Part shown: piece after piece, positions 43,205-51,317 of the stretch
How positions within the stretch are numbered: the first letter of the stretch is position 1
Layout: each line of letters opens with the position of its first letter
DNA from: Haloarcula litorea
GTDB taxonomy: Archaea > Halobacteriota > Halobacteria > Halobacteriales > Haloarculaceae
DNA: 64,000 bases
NCBI RefSeq assembly: GCF_029338195.1
Contig: NZ_CP119779.1
Coordinates: 1,798,001 to 1,862,000, forward strand
Reading direction: 5' to 3'
Translations under genes and position numbers: made by a program
The notes under the pieces: generated by a model
Told to the model about the DNA's origin: nothing
Database searches by the model: none
The model's input: only the letters and a program-made list of their open reading frames with translations

Positions 43205-43779
43205 CAGAGCTGTTCGACGTACTTGGCGATCACGTCGACCTCCAGGTGGACGGGGTCGCCGACGGACTTCTCCGAGAGGGTCGTCTCCGCGTAGGTGGTC
43301 GGGATGATCGCCACGTCGAAGGCGTCCCCGCGTCGGTCGGCGACGGTGAGGCTGATGCCGTCGACGGTGATCGACCCCTTCTCGACGAGGTAGTCCCGCT
43401 GGGCGTCGGGCAGCGAGAAGGTGAACGTCCAGTCTTCCCCCTCCCGCTCGATACCGACCACCTGCGCGGTGGCGTCGACGTGGCCCTGGACGACGTGGCC
43501 GTCGAACCGGCCGTCGGCCGGCATCGCCCGTTCGAGGTTCACCCGGTCGCCCTCGGTCAGCGCGTCGAAGTACGTGCGATCGAGCGTCTCGCGGGCGAGG
43601 AACACCTCGACCCACTCGCCGTCGGCGTGGTCCTCGACCGTGAGACAGGCCCCGGAGACGCTGATCGACTGGCCGTGTCGCAGGCCCTCGAAGGGGGTCC
43701 CGATCCGCACCCGCCGGCCCCCCTCGTCGTCGACCACTCGCTGCACCTCGCCCGTCGCCTCGACGATCCCGGTGAACAT
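43201..43779 (-). CDS. ribE: Riboflavin synthase (alpha-type, RibE)
   Basis: 192 residues; makes riboflavin from two dimethylribityllumazine molecules. Starts with the family mark MFTGIVEATGEV and has two lumazine-binding barrels, SISVSGACLTVED and SITVDGISLTVAD, each with its pattern, and HVVQGHVDATA. This is the bacterial-type enzyme, which haloarchaea use in place of the archaeal RibC type found in methanogens. Confidence 0.95.
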   Translation of the reverse strand: MFTGIVEATGEVQRVVDDEGGRRVRIGTPFEGLRHGQSISVSGACLTVEDHADGEWVEVFLARETLDRTYFDALTEGDRVNLERAMPADGRFDGHVVQGHVDATAQVVGIEREGEDWTFTFSLPDAQRDYLVEKGSITVDGISLTVADRRGDAFDVAIIPTTYAETTLSEKSVGDPVHLEVDVIAKYVEQLC

Positions 43780-43974
43780 ACGCGACCGTAGGCCGCTCGG
43801 CGGGAAAGCACTTCGGCTCCGACCGTGTCGACTTCGAACTGGTCGACAGAGCCCGGTAGCCGTCGCCTACTCCGCCGGTCGCAGTCGCGGGATCGAACCC
43901 TTTACTCGGAACCGAGTGACTTATTTGCGAAACGTTGGAGAAGAAATTTAATGGGGACGCGCCTACCGACGGGT

Positions 43975-44130
43975 ATGCCCGAGACGGCATCCCGACAGCG
44001 AGACGACGGAGACGACTGGGCGGCCAGACACGGACGCGTCCGCGGCCGGCCCGAGAAACGCCCGGTCGTCGTCACCGACGTCGAGGACGACTGGAAGGCA
44101 CGCCACGCGGAGACGGACCGGGCCGCCTAG
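43975..44130 (+). CDS. 51-residue charged hypothetical protein
   Basis: The two halves carry a similar DDWAARHGR / DDWKARHAE motif (near 14-22 and 40-48), with Arg/Asp-rich sequence between them. An AAATTTAATG box centred 27 bp before ATG 43975 supports a leaderless transcript; ATG 43951 falls in the box itself. Its stop overlaps that of pgk (CTAG at 44127-44130). No family recognised. Confidence 0.5.
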   Translation: MPETASRQRDDGDDWAARHGRVRGRPEKRPVVVTDVEDDWKARHAETDRAA

Positions 44131-45332
44131 CGCTGCAGCACTTCCACGCCGATCAGTTCCGCGCCCGTCAGCGCGCGGATGTACGCGCCGCCGGCGATGG
44201 AGACGTGGCCGAACTCCGCTTCCTCCATCCCGTACATCTCGATGGCCCGAGAGGTGTCGCCGCCGCCGACGACGGAGAAGCAGTCGGTCTCGGCGATGGC
44301 CTCCAGCACGCCCGCGGTGCCGACGGAGAACCGCTCGTCCTCGAACATCCCCAGCGCCCCCTTCACGAACACGGCCTCGGAGTCCCTGATGATCGGGGAG
44401 TACTCCATCACCGTCTCGCTGCCGACGTCGAGGTAGGAGACGGTCTTCTCGTCGATGTCGTCGACGGACTGCTCGGCGCGGTCGCCGTCGTCGTCCTCGT
44501 AGGCGAGGTCGACGGCCAGCGTGATCTGGTCGCGGTGCTCCTCGAGCATCGACTCGATCTTCTCGCTGTTTTGCTCCCACTGCTCGTCGTAGAGGTCCGC
44601 GTCGTCGATGTCGTAGCCGACGGGGTAGCCGGCCGCGCGCAGGAACAGTTCGCCGGCGATCCCGCCCAGCAGGAAGTCGTCGACCTTCTCGTCTAAGTGG
44701 GTCATCACGTCGATGACGTCGGTGGCCTTGGTGCCGCCGACGACCATCGTCACCTGCCCGTCGAACTCCTTCTCGGCGATGGCGGTGTTGGCCTCGTACT
44801 CCGTCTCCATCACGCGGCCGGCGTAGGCGTCCATCACCAGCGGGAAGCCGACCAGCGAGGCGTGCGAGCGGTGGGCCGCCGAGTAGGCGTCGTTGACGTA
44901 CGCGTCGAACTCCGGCTGGAGGGTCTTGACGAACTCCGTGTCGGCCTTGATCTCCGGGTCCTCCTCGGGCAGTTCGCCGTCGCACATCCGCGTGTTCTCC
45001 AGGACGAGCACGTCGCCCCCGGTCAGCCCGTCGATGGCGTCCAGCGCCTCGTCGCCGAAGGTGTCGGGGACGAAGTCGACCGGCGTCCCGACGTGGGCCT
45101 CGAGGATGTCGGCGTGCTGTTCCAGCGAGACGAAGTCGTCGCGGCCGGGGCGACCCTGGTGGGCCAGCACCGCGACCTCGAAGTCGCGGTCGACGAGTTC
45201 GCGGATCGTCTCGGCGTGGCGTCCGAACCGGCGGTTGTCCTGGACCTCGCCGTCCTCGATCGGTGAGTTCAGGTCGAGGCGCACGAGGACGCGCTGTCCG
45301 TCCGCGAGGTCGTCGAGCGTCTGGAAGGTCAT
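44127..45332 (-). CDS. pgk: Phosphoglycerate kinase
   Basis: 401 residues; interconverts 1,3-bisphosphoglycerate plus ADP and 3-phosphoglycerate plus ATP. RVLVRLDLNSPIEDGEVQDNRRF is the substrate-binding N-terminus, LAHQGRPGRDDFVSLEQHA and LVLENTRMCDGE follow, and MVVGGTKATDVIDVM and SVVGGGDTSRAIEMYG form the nucleotide side. An ACTATACG TATA box 27 bp upstream gives a leaderless start. It follows gap on the same strand, as the next enzyme in glycolysis, but has its own promoter. Confidence 0.96.
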   Translation of the reverse strand: MTFQTLDDLADGQRVLVRLDLNSPIEDGEVQDNRRFGRHAETIRELVDRDFEVAVLAHQGRPGRDDFVSLEQHADILEAHVGTPVDFVPDTFGDEALDAIDGLTGGDVLVLENTRMCDGELPEEDPEIKADTEFVKTLQPEFDAYVNDAYSAAHRSHASLVGFPLVMDAYAGRVMETEYEANTAIAEKEFDGQVTMVVGGTKATDVIDVMTHLDEKVDDFLLGGIAGELFLRAAGYPVGYDIDDADLYDEQWEQNSEKIESMLEEHRDQITLAVDLAYEDDDGDRAEQSVDDIDEKTVSYLDVGSETVMEYSPIIRDSEAVFVKGALGMFEDERFSVGTAGVLEAIAETDCFSVVGGGDTSRAIEMYGMEEAEFGHVSIAGGAYIRALTGAELIGVEVLQR

Positions 45333-45472
45333 CAGGCGGGAGAACGCCCGCCCGGCGTATAGTCGTTTCCGAGTCGGGAGCCGACACCAGACGGTGGTTC
45401 GGATGGTGGGGCTGCGGTGGCGAGCAGGGGAAGACGGGGCGTGCTAGAGCCTGCGACGCGACGGGAGAGTAC

Positions 45473-46480
45473 CTACCGGTCCGCGATGTAGTCGGCCACG
45501 TCGAGCATCCGGTTCGAGAAGCCGTACTCGTTGTCGTACCACGTCAGGACCTTCGTCAGGCCGTTGACGACGTTCGTCGAGCCCAGGTCGACCTGCGAGG
45601 AGTAGGGGTCGCCGACGATGTCCGAGGAGACCACCGACTCGTCGGTGACGCCCAGCACGCCCGCCAGCTCGCCGCTGGCGGCGTCCTCGAAGGCCGCGTT
45701 CACGTCGCTCTCCGTGACGTCGGCCTCCAGGTCGGTGACGAACTCCGTGATGGAGCCGTTGGGGACTGGGACCCGGATGGCCATCCCGTCGAGCTTGCCC
45801 TCGAGTTCGGGCAGGACCTCGGTGGTGGCCTGTGCGGCCCCCGTCGAGGTGGGGATGATGTTCTCGGCGGCGGCCCGGCGGCGACGGGGCTTGCTGTTGG
45901 GACCGTCCATCAGGTTCTGGGAGCCGGTGTAGGCGTGGACGGTCGTCAGCTGGCCCGAGCGGATGCCGAACTCGTCGTCCAGCACCTTCGCGACCGGCGA
46001 GATGGAGTTCGTGGTACAGGAGGCGTTCGAGACGACGTCCTCGCCGTCGTACTCGTCGTGGTTGACGCCGTAGACGAGCTGCTTGACCGGCTTCTCGCCT
46101 TTCGGCGGGGCCGAGATGAGTACCTTGTCGGCACCCGCGTCGAGGTGCTGGCTGGCGTCGTCGTAGTTGCGGAAGATGCCGGTCGCCTCGAAGGCGACGT
46201 CGACGTCGAGGTCGTCCCAGGGCAGTTCCGAGGGGTCGGTCTCGTGGAAGACACCGGCCTCGAAGTCGGTGTCGTCGACGGAGAGGACGCCGTCCTCGAC
46301 GCCGGCACCGTCGAGGGTGCCCATCACGGTGTCGTACTGGGCGAAGTAGTCGATCTCCTCGTCGTCCATCACGTCGTTGACGCCGACGATCTCGACGTCG
46401 TCGTTCTCTAGCGAGGCGCGGAACACGTTGCGGCCGATGCGGCCGAAGCCGTTGAGGCCGACGCGGACTGGGTCGCTCAT
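45473..46480 (-). CDS. gap: Glyceraldehyde-3-phosphate dehydrogenase, bacterial type (type I)
   Basis: 335 residues. NGFGRIGRNVFRA is the NAD-binding start, Cys in SNASCTTNSISP is the catalytic thiol, His in TVHAYTGSQ its partner, and WYDNEYGFSNRM the C-terminal mark. These are features of the bacterial/eukaryotic GapA class, not of archaeal type II GAPDH. In haloarchaea the bacterial-type enzyme serves sugar breakdown, in keeping with the alpha-glucan locus in this window. A CTTTACTC box 29 bp upstream of ATG 46480 is visible. Confidence 0.95.
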   Translation of the reverse strand: MSDPVRVGLNGFGRIGRNVFRASLENDDVEIVGVNDVMDDEEIDYFAQYDTVMGTLDGAGVEDGVLSVDDTDFEAGVFHETDPSELPWDDLDVDVAFEATGIFRNYDDASQHLDAGADKVLISAPPKGEKPVKQLVYGVNHDEYDGEDVVSNASCTTNSISPVAKVLDDEFGIRSGQLTTVHAYTGSQNLMDGPNSKPRRRRAAAENIIPTSTGAAQATTEVLPELEGKLDGMAIRVPVPNGSITEFVTDLEADVTESDVNAAFEDAASGELAGVLGVTDESVVSSDIVGDPYSSQVDLGSTNVVNGLTKVLTWYDNEYGFSNRMLDVADYIADR

Positions 46481-46674
46481 ACCGCCTAGAAAACCTCAGG
46501 TAGCGAGTAAAGTGTTTTCGGAGTTGTTGTGTGCGTGTTTGTTTACGCGCGGTGAGTTCCGAATGGATGATGAACACAGACACGGTGCCCGGTGGACGGA
46601 CGGCCGACCGGCCGCGCCGTCGAGTCGTGTGCCCGACAGAAGGCTTTTGAGACGCACCCGCATAGCGGGTACCG

Positions 46675-47061
46675 ATGAGACGGGATGACGACGACGACCC
46701 GTTCGACGAGTTCTTCCGGGAGATAGAGCGGATGATGGACGAGATGATGGGGTCGGAGGGGGACGTCCACATCGACCGAAACGGGCCCACAGAGGGGGCC
46801 GACCTGCACGTCGACGTCCACGAGACGGACGACGAGATCCGGGTCGTCGCGGACATCCCCGGGGCCGAGAAAGACGCGATCGATCTGAAGTGCGACGGGA
46901 CCGTCCTCACCATCGACGCCGGTACCGCCACCAAGGAGTACCACGAGCGTCTCACGCTCCCCTCTCGGGTCGACGAACACTCGGCGTCGGCCACGTACAA
47001 CAACGGCATCCTCGAGGTCACGTTCGACCGCGAGGAGGACTCCGCGGACATCGAGCTGTAG
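46675..47061 (+). CDS. Hsp20/alpha-crystallin small heat-shock protein
   Basis: 128 residues. Acidic helical N-terminus (FDEFFREIERMMDEMMGSEG), alpha-crystallin domain (about 40-120) with DEIRVVADIPGAEKDAIDLKCDGTVLTIDA and YNNGILEVTFDR (the A-x-x-x-n-G-v-L motif). It would form oligomers that hold unfolding proteins. An AGGCTTTTG box 28 bp before the ATG indicates a leaderless start. Confidence 0.92.
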   Translation: MRRDDDDDPFDEFFREIERMMDEMMGSEGDVHIDRNGPTEGADLHVDVHETDDEIRVVADIPGAEKDAIDLKCDGTVLTIDAGTATKEYHERLTLPSRVDEHSASATYNNGILEVTFDREEDSADIEL

Positions 47062-47073
47062 GCCGCTCCGTTT

Positions 47074-47934
47074 CTACTCCGCCGTCTCGCGGATCAGCTC
47101 GGCGATCCGGTCCCAGAAGTCGGGCTCGTACTTCGTCGCCGCGTCGATGGTCGGGCGCGCGTTGGTCTCGTTGACGACCGCCCGGTCGTCGGCGACCAGC
47201 AGGTCCACGCCCAGGTAGGGGATCTCCAGCACGTCGGCCGCCCGCTCGGCCAGGGCGCGCAGCTCGCTCGGCAGGTCGACCCCCTCGGCCTCGGCCCCGC
47301 GGTGGACGTTGTGTTTCCAGCGCCCGCGTGCACGGGCGTCCGCGGGCAGACGCCGCTCGACCGCGCCGACGTAGGTCCCGTCGACGACCATCGCGCGGTA
47401 GTCCCGGGCGTCGTCGATGCGCTCCTGGACGAGGAACGAGCGGTCGCCGGTCGCGCGGTAGTCGTGGACCAGGTCGAGGTAGTCCGCGATCCCCAGAAAC
47501 GAGTCGAGGTCGTGAGCGGTCGTCACGCCGACGCCCCGCGTCGTGGAGTTGGGCTTGACCACGACGGGCGGCTCCAGTCGCTCGAAGGCGGCCACGAGGT
47601 CGGCCTCGTCGACGGGGTTCGAGACCAGCACGGTCTCGGGGACGGGAACGTCCGCCCGCCCGAGCCGCGCAAGCGTGTCGGCCTTGTTGCGCGAGCGGAG
47701 GATCGCCTCGCGGTCGTTGACCCAGGGCACGGAGAGCAGCGCGTCGGCGACCCCGCCCTCCATCAGCCGCGAGGGGTAGACGAACCCGACGTCGAACTCG
47801 TCGAACGGCGACGCGTCGAGCGGGACGGCCCGCTCGCTCGTCGCGACGTGGCCCACCTCGATGCCGCGCTCGGCGAGTGGTGCCCGCATCCGCTCGTAGG
47901 TCTCGGCCCGGGTGGCGACGGCGAGTCTCAGCAT
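47074..47934 (-). CDS. RimK-like ATP-grasp ligase
   Basis: 286 residues. ATP-grasp core: RSRNKADTLARLGRADVPVPETVLV, VVVKPNSTTRGVGVTTAHDL (phosphate loop), SFLVQERI, and YLGVDLLVADDRAVVNETNARPTI with the Mg ligands. Related enzymes (RimK, LysX, MptN) add amino acids, often glutamate, to proteins or small acceptors. Which one applies here cannot be read from sequence. A CTATGTG box 27 bp upstream supports ATG 47934. Confidence 0.85.
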   Translation of the reverse strand: MLRLAVATRAETYERMRAPLAERGIEVGHVATSERAVPLDASPFDEFDVGFVYPSRLMEGGVADALLSVPWVNDREAILRSRNKADTLARLGRADVPVPETVLVSNPVDEADLVAAFERLEPPVVVKPNSTTRGVGVTTAHDLDSFLGIADYLDLVHDYRATGDRSFLVQERIDDARDYRAMVVDGTYVGAVERRLPADARARGRWKHNVHRGAEAEGVDLPSELRALAERAADVLEIPYLGVDLLVADDRAVVNETNARPTIDAATKYEPDFWDRIAELIRETAE

Positions 47935-48078
47935 CTACCCGGAGGTAGGCCGGCGACCACATAGATGGTGTGCCCGCGTCGCTCCCTCCCGGTACAAAAA
48001 ACCCGAGGGTCGGTCGCAGTCGGCCGCGACGGACCCGCCCGGTTCTTTACTTCGGGGGCCGTTCCTCCGGACACGACG

Positions 48079-49323
48079 ATGTCACACGGACCGCCCGAGC
48101 CCTCCACCCGAACCGACCTGTCCCGCCGCGAGGCCCTCCGGCGCGGAGCCGCCGCCCTTGCCACCGGTACCGCGGTCGGCACCGCCGGCTGTCTCTCCAG
48201 CCTCCCGCCGCTCGGCGGCTCGCTCAGCTACGGCCGTCTGGACGTGCCGCCCGCCGACGAGCCGGCCTACCGGCGGTGGCTGCCGACCCCCGAGGCCTTC
48301 GACACCCGCTACGACGACGGGTACGCGTTCGCCTACGCGGAGCCCGGGCCGTACGTCGCCCGCGCACCCCGAACGTTCCGCGCCCGCCGCGCCTACGGCA
48401 TCCGGGCGCTGGACTACTTCGGCGTCGGCTACGAGAACTTCGACCGACTGGTGTCTTGCGACCTCGGGACGGTGCTGGAAGGCGAGTTCGACCGCGACAC
48501 GGTGACGGCGACGCTGGCAGACAGCGGCTACGCGTCCGAGGGGTCCTACCGCGGCTTCGACCTGTACGGCCGCCGCGACACCCGGCGGCGGGCCGCCGTC
48601 GGCGACGGCGTCCTCGTCTGGACCAGTGAGCGAACCGACGACCACCCCGACCTCGAACTGCTCGTCGACACCGGTGCCGGCGACCGCCGGCGCTACCACG
48701 AGGGCAGCGAGGCGTTCGCCGCGGTCAGCGAGGCCGCCGGCGCGAGCCGCCAGCTCGTCGCGGGCCCGTACAGTATGGACCCCCGCGACTACTCGGAGTT
48801 CGGGATCGACGCCGTCCGGCTCGGCGAGGACGCGGCCTACCAGGTGCTCGTGATGCGCTTCGCCGACGGTCGGACCCCGTCCAAGGGCGCGCTCGAATCC
48901 GCGTTCCGGGAGAGCCACCGCCTGACCGAGGCCCGGGACGGGACCGAGGTGACCGTCGACGGGCAGCTCGCGACGGTCGCGGCCCGCGCGCCGTTCGCGA
49001 GTCCCGTCGACCCGACACCGCCCGAGGACCCGCCTCAGGTGACGTGGGGCGCGGACTACGACGCCGACGCCGAGGCGCTGACGCTCCGGCACGAGGCCGG
49101 CGACCCCGTCCCGGGGTCGTGGCTCCAGCTCGACTTCGCCGACGAGCCCAACCCCAACGAGGTAGAGCACGTCCCGGTCTGGGAGGGGGTCGACCGGGTC
49201 GAACCCGGCGACACCGCGACCGTCGACCTCGCTGATCGACCGACGGCGACGGCGGTCAGCCTGCTGCTGTCGGACGGCGACTCGGGGATCGCGACGCTGT
49301 TCCGCTACGAACTACCACGGTGA
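48079..49323 (+). CDS. Tat-exported lipoprotein of unknown function
   Basis: 414 residues. DLSRREALRRGAAALATGTA is a classic Tat motif, and GTAGCLSS the lipobox with Cys near 34, so the protein is anchored by lipid to the outer face. The mature part has a first alpha/beta domain (about 60-300; YGIRALDYFGVGYENFDRLVSCD) and a C-terminal beta sandwich (about 330-414, VTWGADYDADAEALTLRHEAGDPVPGSWLQL) that resembles domains with HEAGD patterns in other haloarchaeal lipoproteins. A CTTTACTTC box lies about 32 bp before ATG 48079. Confidence 0.78.
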   Translation: MSHGPPEPSTRTDLSRREALRRGAAALATGTAVGTAGCLSSLPPLGGSLSYGRLDVPPADEPAYRRWLPTPEAFDTRYDDGYAFAYAEPGPYVARAPRTFRARRAYGIRALDYFGVGYENFDRLVSCDLGTVLEGEFDRDTVTATLADSGYASEGSYRGFDLYGRRDTRRRAAVGDGVLVWTSERTDDHPDLELLVDTGAGDRRRYHEGSEAFAAVSEAAGASRQLVAGPYSMDPRDYSEFGIDAVRLGEDAAYQVLVMRFADGRTPSKGALESAFRESHRLTEARDGTEVTVDGQLATVAARAPFASPVDPTPPEDPPQVTWGADYDADAEALTLRHEAGDPVPGSWLQLDFADEPNPNEVEHVPVWEGVDRVEPGDTATVDLADRPTATAVSLLLSDGDSGIATLFRYELPR

Positions 49324-49420
49324 GCCGACGATGCCCGGACTCTGTCAGCCGGCCGGCTCGGCCGGCCTCGCGATCCGTGCCCGCACCGACAGCTATTATC
49401 ACGGGATGACAGACGGAACT

Positions 49421-49765
49421 GTGTCCGAGGCGTCCGAGCTGTCCTCGCTCGTCGCGGCGCTGGACGACGAGCACGTCAGGACGATCCTCGCCGCGACGAG
49501 CGACGAGCCGCGGTCGGCCAACGAGCTGAGCGAGCTGTGTGACGTGTCGGTCTCGACGGTCTACCGCCGCGTCGAGCGCCTGACCGAGCTCGACCTGCTG
49601 GCCGAGCAGACCCGCCCGCGGGCCGACGGCCACCACGACACCGTCTACGCCGCCACCCTGGAGCGGTTCGAGCTCACGGTCTCGGACGGCGAACTCGACT
49701 GGAGCGTCGACCGCCGCGGCGAGGACGTCGCCGACCAACTGAGCCGGCTGTGGGGGAACTTCTGA
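49421..49765 (+). CDS. ArsR-like winged-helix transcriptional regulator
   Basis: 114 residues. Winged helix: LVAALDDEHVRTILAATSDEP, SANELSELCDVSVSTVYRRVERLTELDLL (recognition helix), then a wing ADGHHDTVYAATLERFELTVSDG. I place the start at GTG 49421, about 25 bp after the TATTATC box; an ATG at 49406 is only some 10 bp from that box and would add five residues. The next gene, for a small membrane protein, begins two bases after its stop, so the pair forms an operon common in haloarchaea. Confidence 0.85.
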   Translation: MSEASELSSLVAALDDEHVRTILAATSDEPRSANELSELCDVSVSTVYRRVERLTELDLLAEQTRPRADGHHDTVYAATLERFELTVSDGELDWSVDRRGEDVADQLSRLWGNF

Positions 49766-49766
49766 G

Positions 49767-50105
49767 ATGCTGTCGCTCGGTTCCCCGCTCGGTCTGCTGG
49801 CCGGTGCCGCCGCGACCGCCTCCGCCGTCGTCGGGCTCTACATCGGCTACCACGCCTACCGGGGCCTCCGTCGCAACGACGACCCCTCGATGCGGTACCT
49901 CTCGGTCGGGATGTTGCTCCTGTTCGGGCTGGCGTACCTGCTGGCGGTCGGCGGACAGGGGCTCGTCGCCTTCCGGATCGTCCCCATCCGCTACCAGTCG
50001 GCGATCAGGCTGGTCGTCCGACTCGTCCAGCTCGTCGGCCTGCTGTGTATCGCCTACTCGCTGCGGATCGCGACCCGGAGCGCGGGGCCGGCGCGGGCGG
50101 ACTGA
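49767..50105 (+). CDS. DUF7521-like small membrane protein
   Basis: 112 residues with three membrane helices (about 7-30, 45-67, 75-97) and a GYHAYRGLRRNDDPSMRYLSVGM loop. Proteins of this type, always next to an ArsR-like regulator, are frequent in haloarchaea; function unknown. Translated directly after the regulator (TGA, one base, ATG). Confidence 0.75.
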   Translation: MLSLGSPLGLLAGAAATASAVVGLYIGYHAYRGLRRNDDPSMRYLSVGMLLLFGLAYLLAVGGQGLVAFRIVPIRYQSAIRLVVRLVQLVGLLCIAYSLRIATRSAGPARAD

Positions 50106-50189
50106 CTCATACGGTCTGTCGTAGCGATTTACCGGGACGCGCCGACCCCCGGGCCGGCGGTATCCGGAAATAATCTACAACGACCCGTG

Positions 50190-50405
50190 TCAGGCCTCGT
50201 CCCCGCCGCCGCTCCCCGCCTTTCGTCCGCGGGTCAGCGCCCACAGCACGAGGACGGCACCCTCGACCCGCGCTGCGGTGTACACCCACGGCCGGAGTTC
50301 GACGTCGTCTTCCGGGGTCGCCAGGCCCATCCAGAAGTCGACCACCCGGCGGGGCGCGAGCAGTTCGAGCAGTCCGAGCGCGAGGAGTAGCAGTCGGAGT
50401 ACCAT
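50190..50405 (-). CDS. Small membrane protein of unknown function
   Basis: 71 residues, two hydrophobic segments (about 2-15 and 42-60) separated by an amphipathic part (APRRVVDFWMGLATPEDD). ATG 50405 has a GTATTCAG box 27 bp upstream, which supports it as a real gene with its own promoter. Confidence 0.6.
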   Translation of the reverse strand: MVLRLLLLALGLLELLAPRRVVDFWMGLATPEDDVELRPWVYTAARVEGAVLVLWALTRGRKAGSGGGDEA

Positions 50406-50512
50406 ACCCGGAGCTACGACCTGTCGGCTGAATACGATTTCGGCGACGTGGCTGCGCCGACCCGACGCCGGCCAGACGAGCGGCGGGCGAGGTGGGCGGC
50501 CACCGCTCTCCC

Positions 50513-50540
50513 CGGAAGCGCGCCGGAGGCGCGCCTTCCG
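50513..50540. repeat. Hairpin with 12-bp stem
   Basis: CGGAAGCGCGCC pairs with GGCGCGCCTTCCG across a three-base loop, with a single bulged base. It lies in the 217 bp between the small membrane protein gene and the end of the L10e gene, next to a second larger structure. Confidence 0.55.
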
Positions 50541-50552
50541 GAAGTTTTCGTA

Positions 50553-50626
50553 CTAAATTTTTGCGAGGAGGGGTGCCCGCAGCGGCGCGAAGCGCCGCGA
50601 GGACACCCGACGACGTGAAAATTTAG
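50553..50626 (-). terminator. Nested inverted repeat at the 3' end of the L10e gene
   Basis: On the minus strand CTAAATTTT (50626-50618, containing the TAA stop) pairs perfectly with AAAATTTAG (50561-50553). Between them, GGGTG pairs with CACCC and GCGGCGC-n3-GCGCCGC forms a strong central hairpin. The RNA would fold directly after or over the stop codon. A role in 3'-end formation or mRNA stability is likely but unproven; archaeal termination normally needs only U tracts. Confidence 0.45.
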
Positions 50627-51156
50627 GCGATGAGCAGTTCTTCGCCCCGCTCGACCTTCACGCGACAGGACGGGGTGATCTTGTTGTAGGCACGGCGGAA
50701 CGCCTCCTTGACGGCGGGGGCGTCCTCGACGTTGCAGTAGGCGGTGAAGAGGGCCTCGCCGGCCTGGATGCGGGCGGCGGTGCCGACGATCTTCCCGAAC
50801 GCCTGGCGCATCCCGTCGGAGACACGGTCGGCCCCGGCCCCGGTCGCCTGCTTGTTCTCGCGCAGGACCTGGTGGGGGAACTTCCGGAGGCGCATCTTGT
50901 AGTCGCCGTCCTCGCCCAGCTCCTTGATGAGGTGGCGGTTGGCCGACAGCCGCGAGGCCTCCAGGGAGCCGTGGCGGATCTGGACCGTCTCCTCGACGAT
51001 GAGGCTGATCTGGACGTCGTACTCGTCGGCGTCCTTCTGCTTCTGGCCCATCTCGTGCTGTGCGATCTTCGACCCGGGGATGCCCGTGATGTACTCGCGT
51101 CGGGTGTACGCGGGCTTGTCGATGTCCCGGTACATCGAGGCAGGTTTCTCCGACAT
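50623..51156 (-). CDS. rpl10e: Ribosomal protein L10e (uL16 family)
   Basis: 177-residue large-subunit protein near the A-site and 5S rRNA. Characteristic sequence: [49 protein letters not shown] and [27 protein letters not shown] sequence about 37 bp upstream suggests a short leader. It is a lone gene, typical for archaea. Its stop codon forms part of an inverted repeat. Confidence 0.97.
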   Translation of the reverse strand: MSEKPASMYRDIDKPAYTRREYITGIPGSKIAQHEMGQKQKDADEYDVQISLIVEETVQIRHGSLEASRLSANRHLIKELGEDGDYKMRLRKFPHQVLRENKQATGAGADRVSDGMRQAFGKIVGTAARIQAGEALFTAYCNVEDAPAVKEAFRRAYNKITPSCRVKVERGEELLIA

Positions 51157-51317
51157 AGGTACTCTTGGCGAATACGTGGCCGAGCGACTTCAAAAGGGCT
51201 TCGAAGGACGGCGGTCGGCGTGGTGGGCCGTCACACGCCGGAGGGTGACCGCGTCCGACGGGTAGCATCCGTGTAACCTCGCCGGTTATACGTCTTCGCC
51301 GTCTATCCACAGTCGTT

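Noticed and set aside
43887-43900. GCGGGATCGAACCC resembles the T-loop of a tRNA on the minus strand
   Set aside because: The flanking bases do not form a five-base T-stem and no anticodon arm, D-arm or acceptor stem can be found around it.
50414-51310. 298-codon ORF overlapping the L10e gene
   Set aside because: It is a shifted frame on the same strand as rpl10e; only the L10e frame has conserved sequence.
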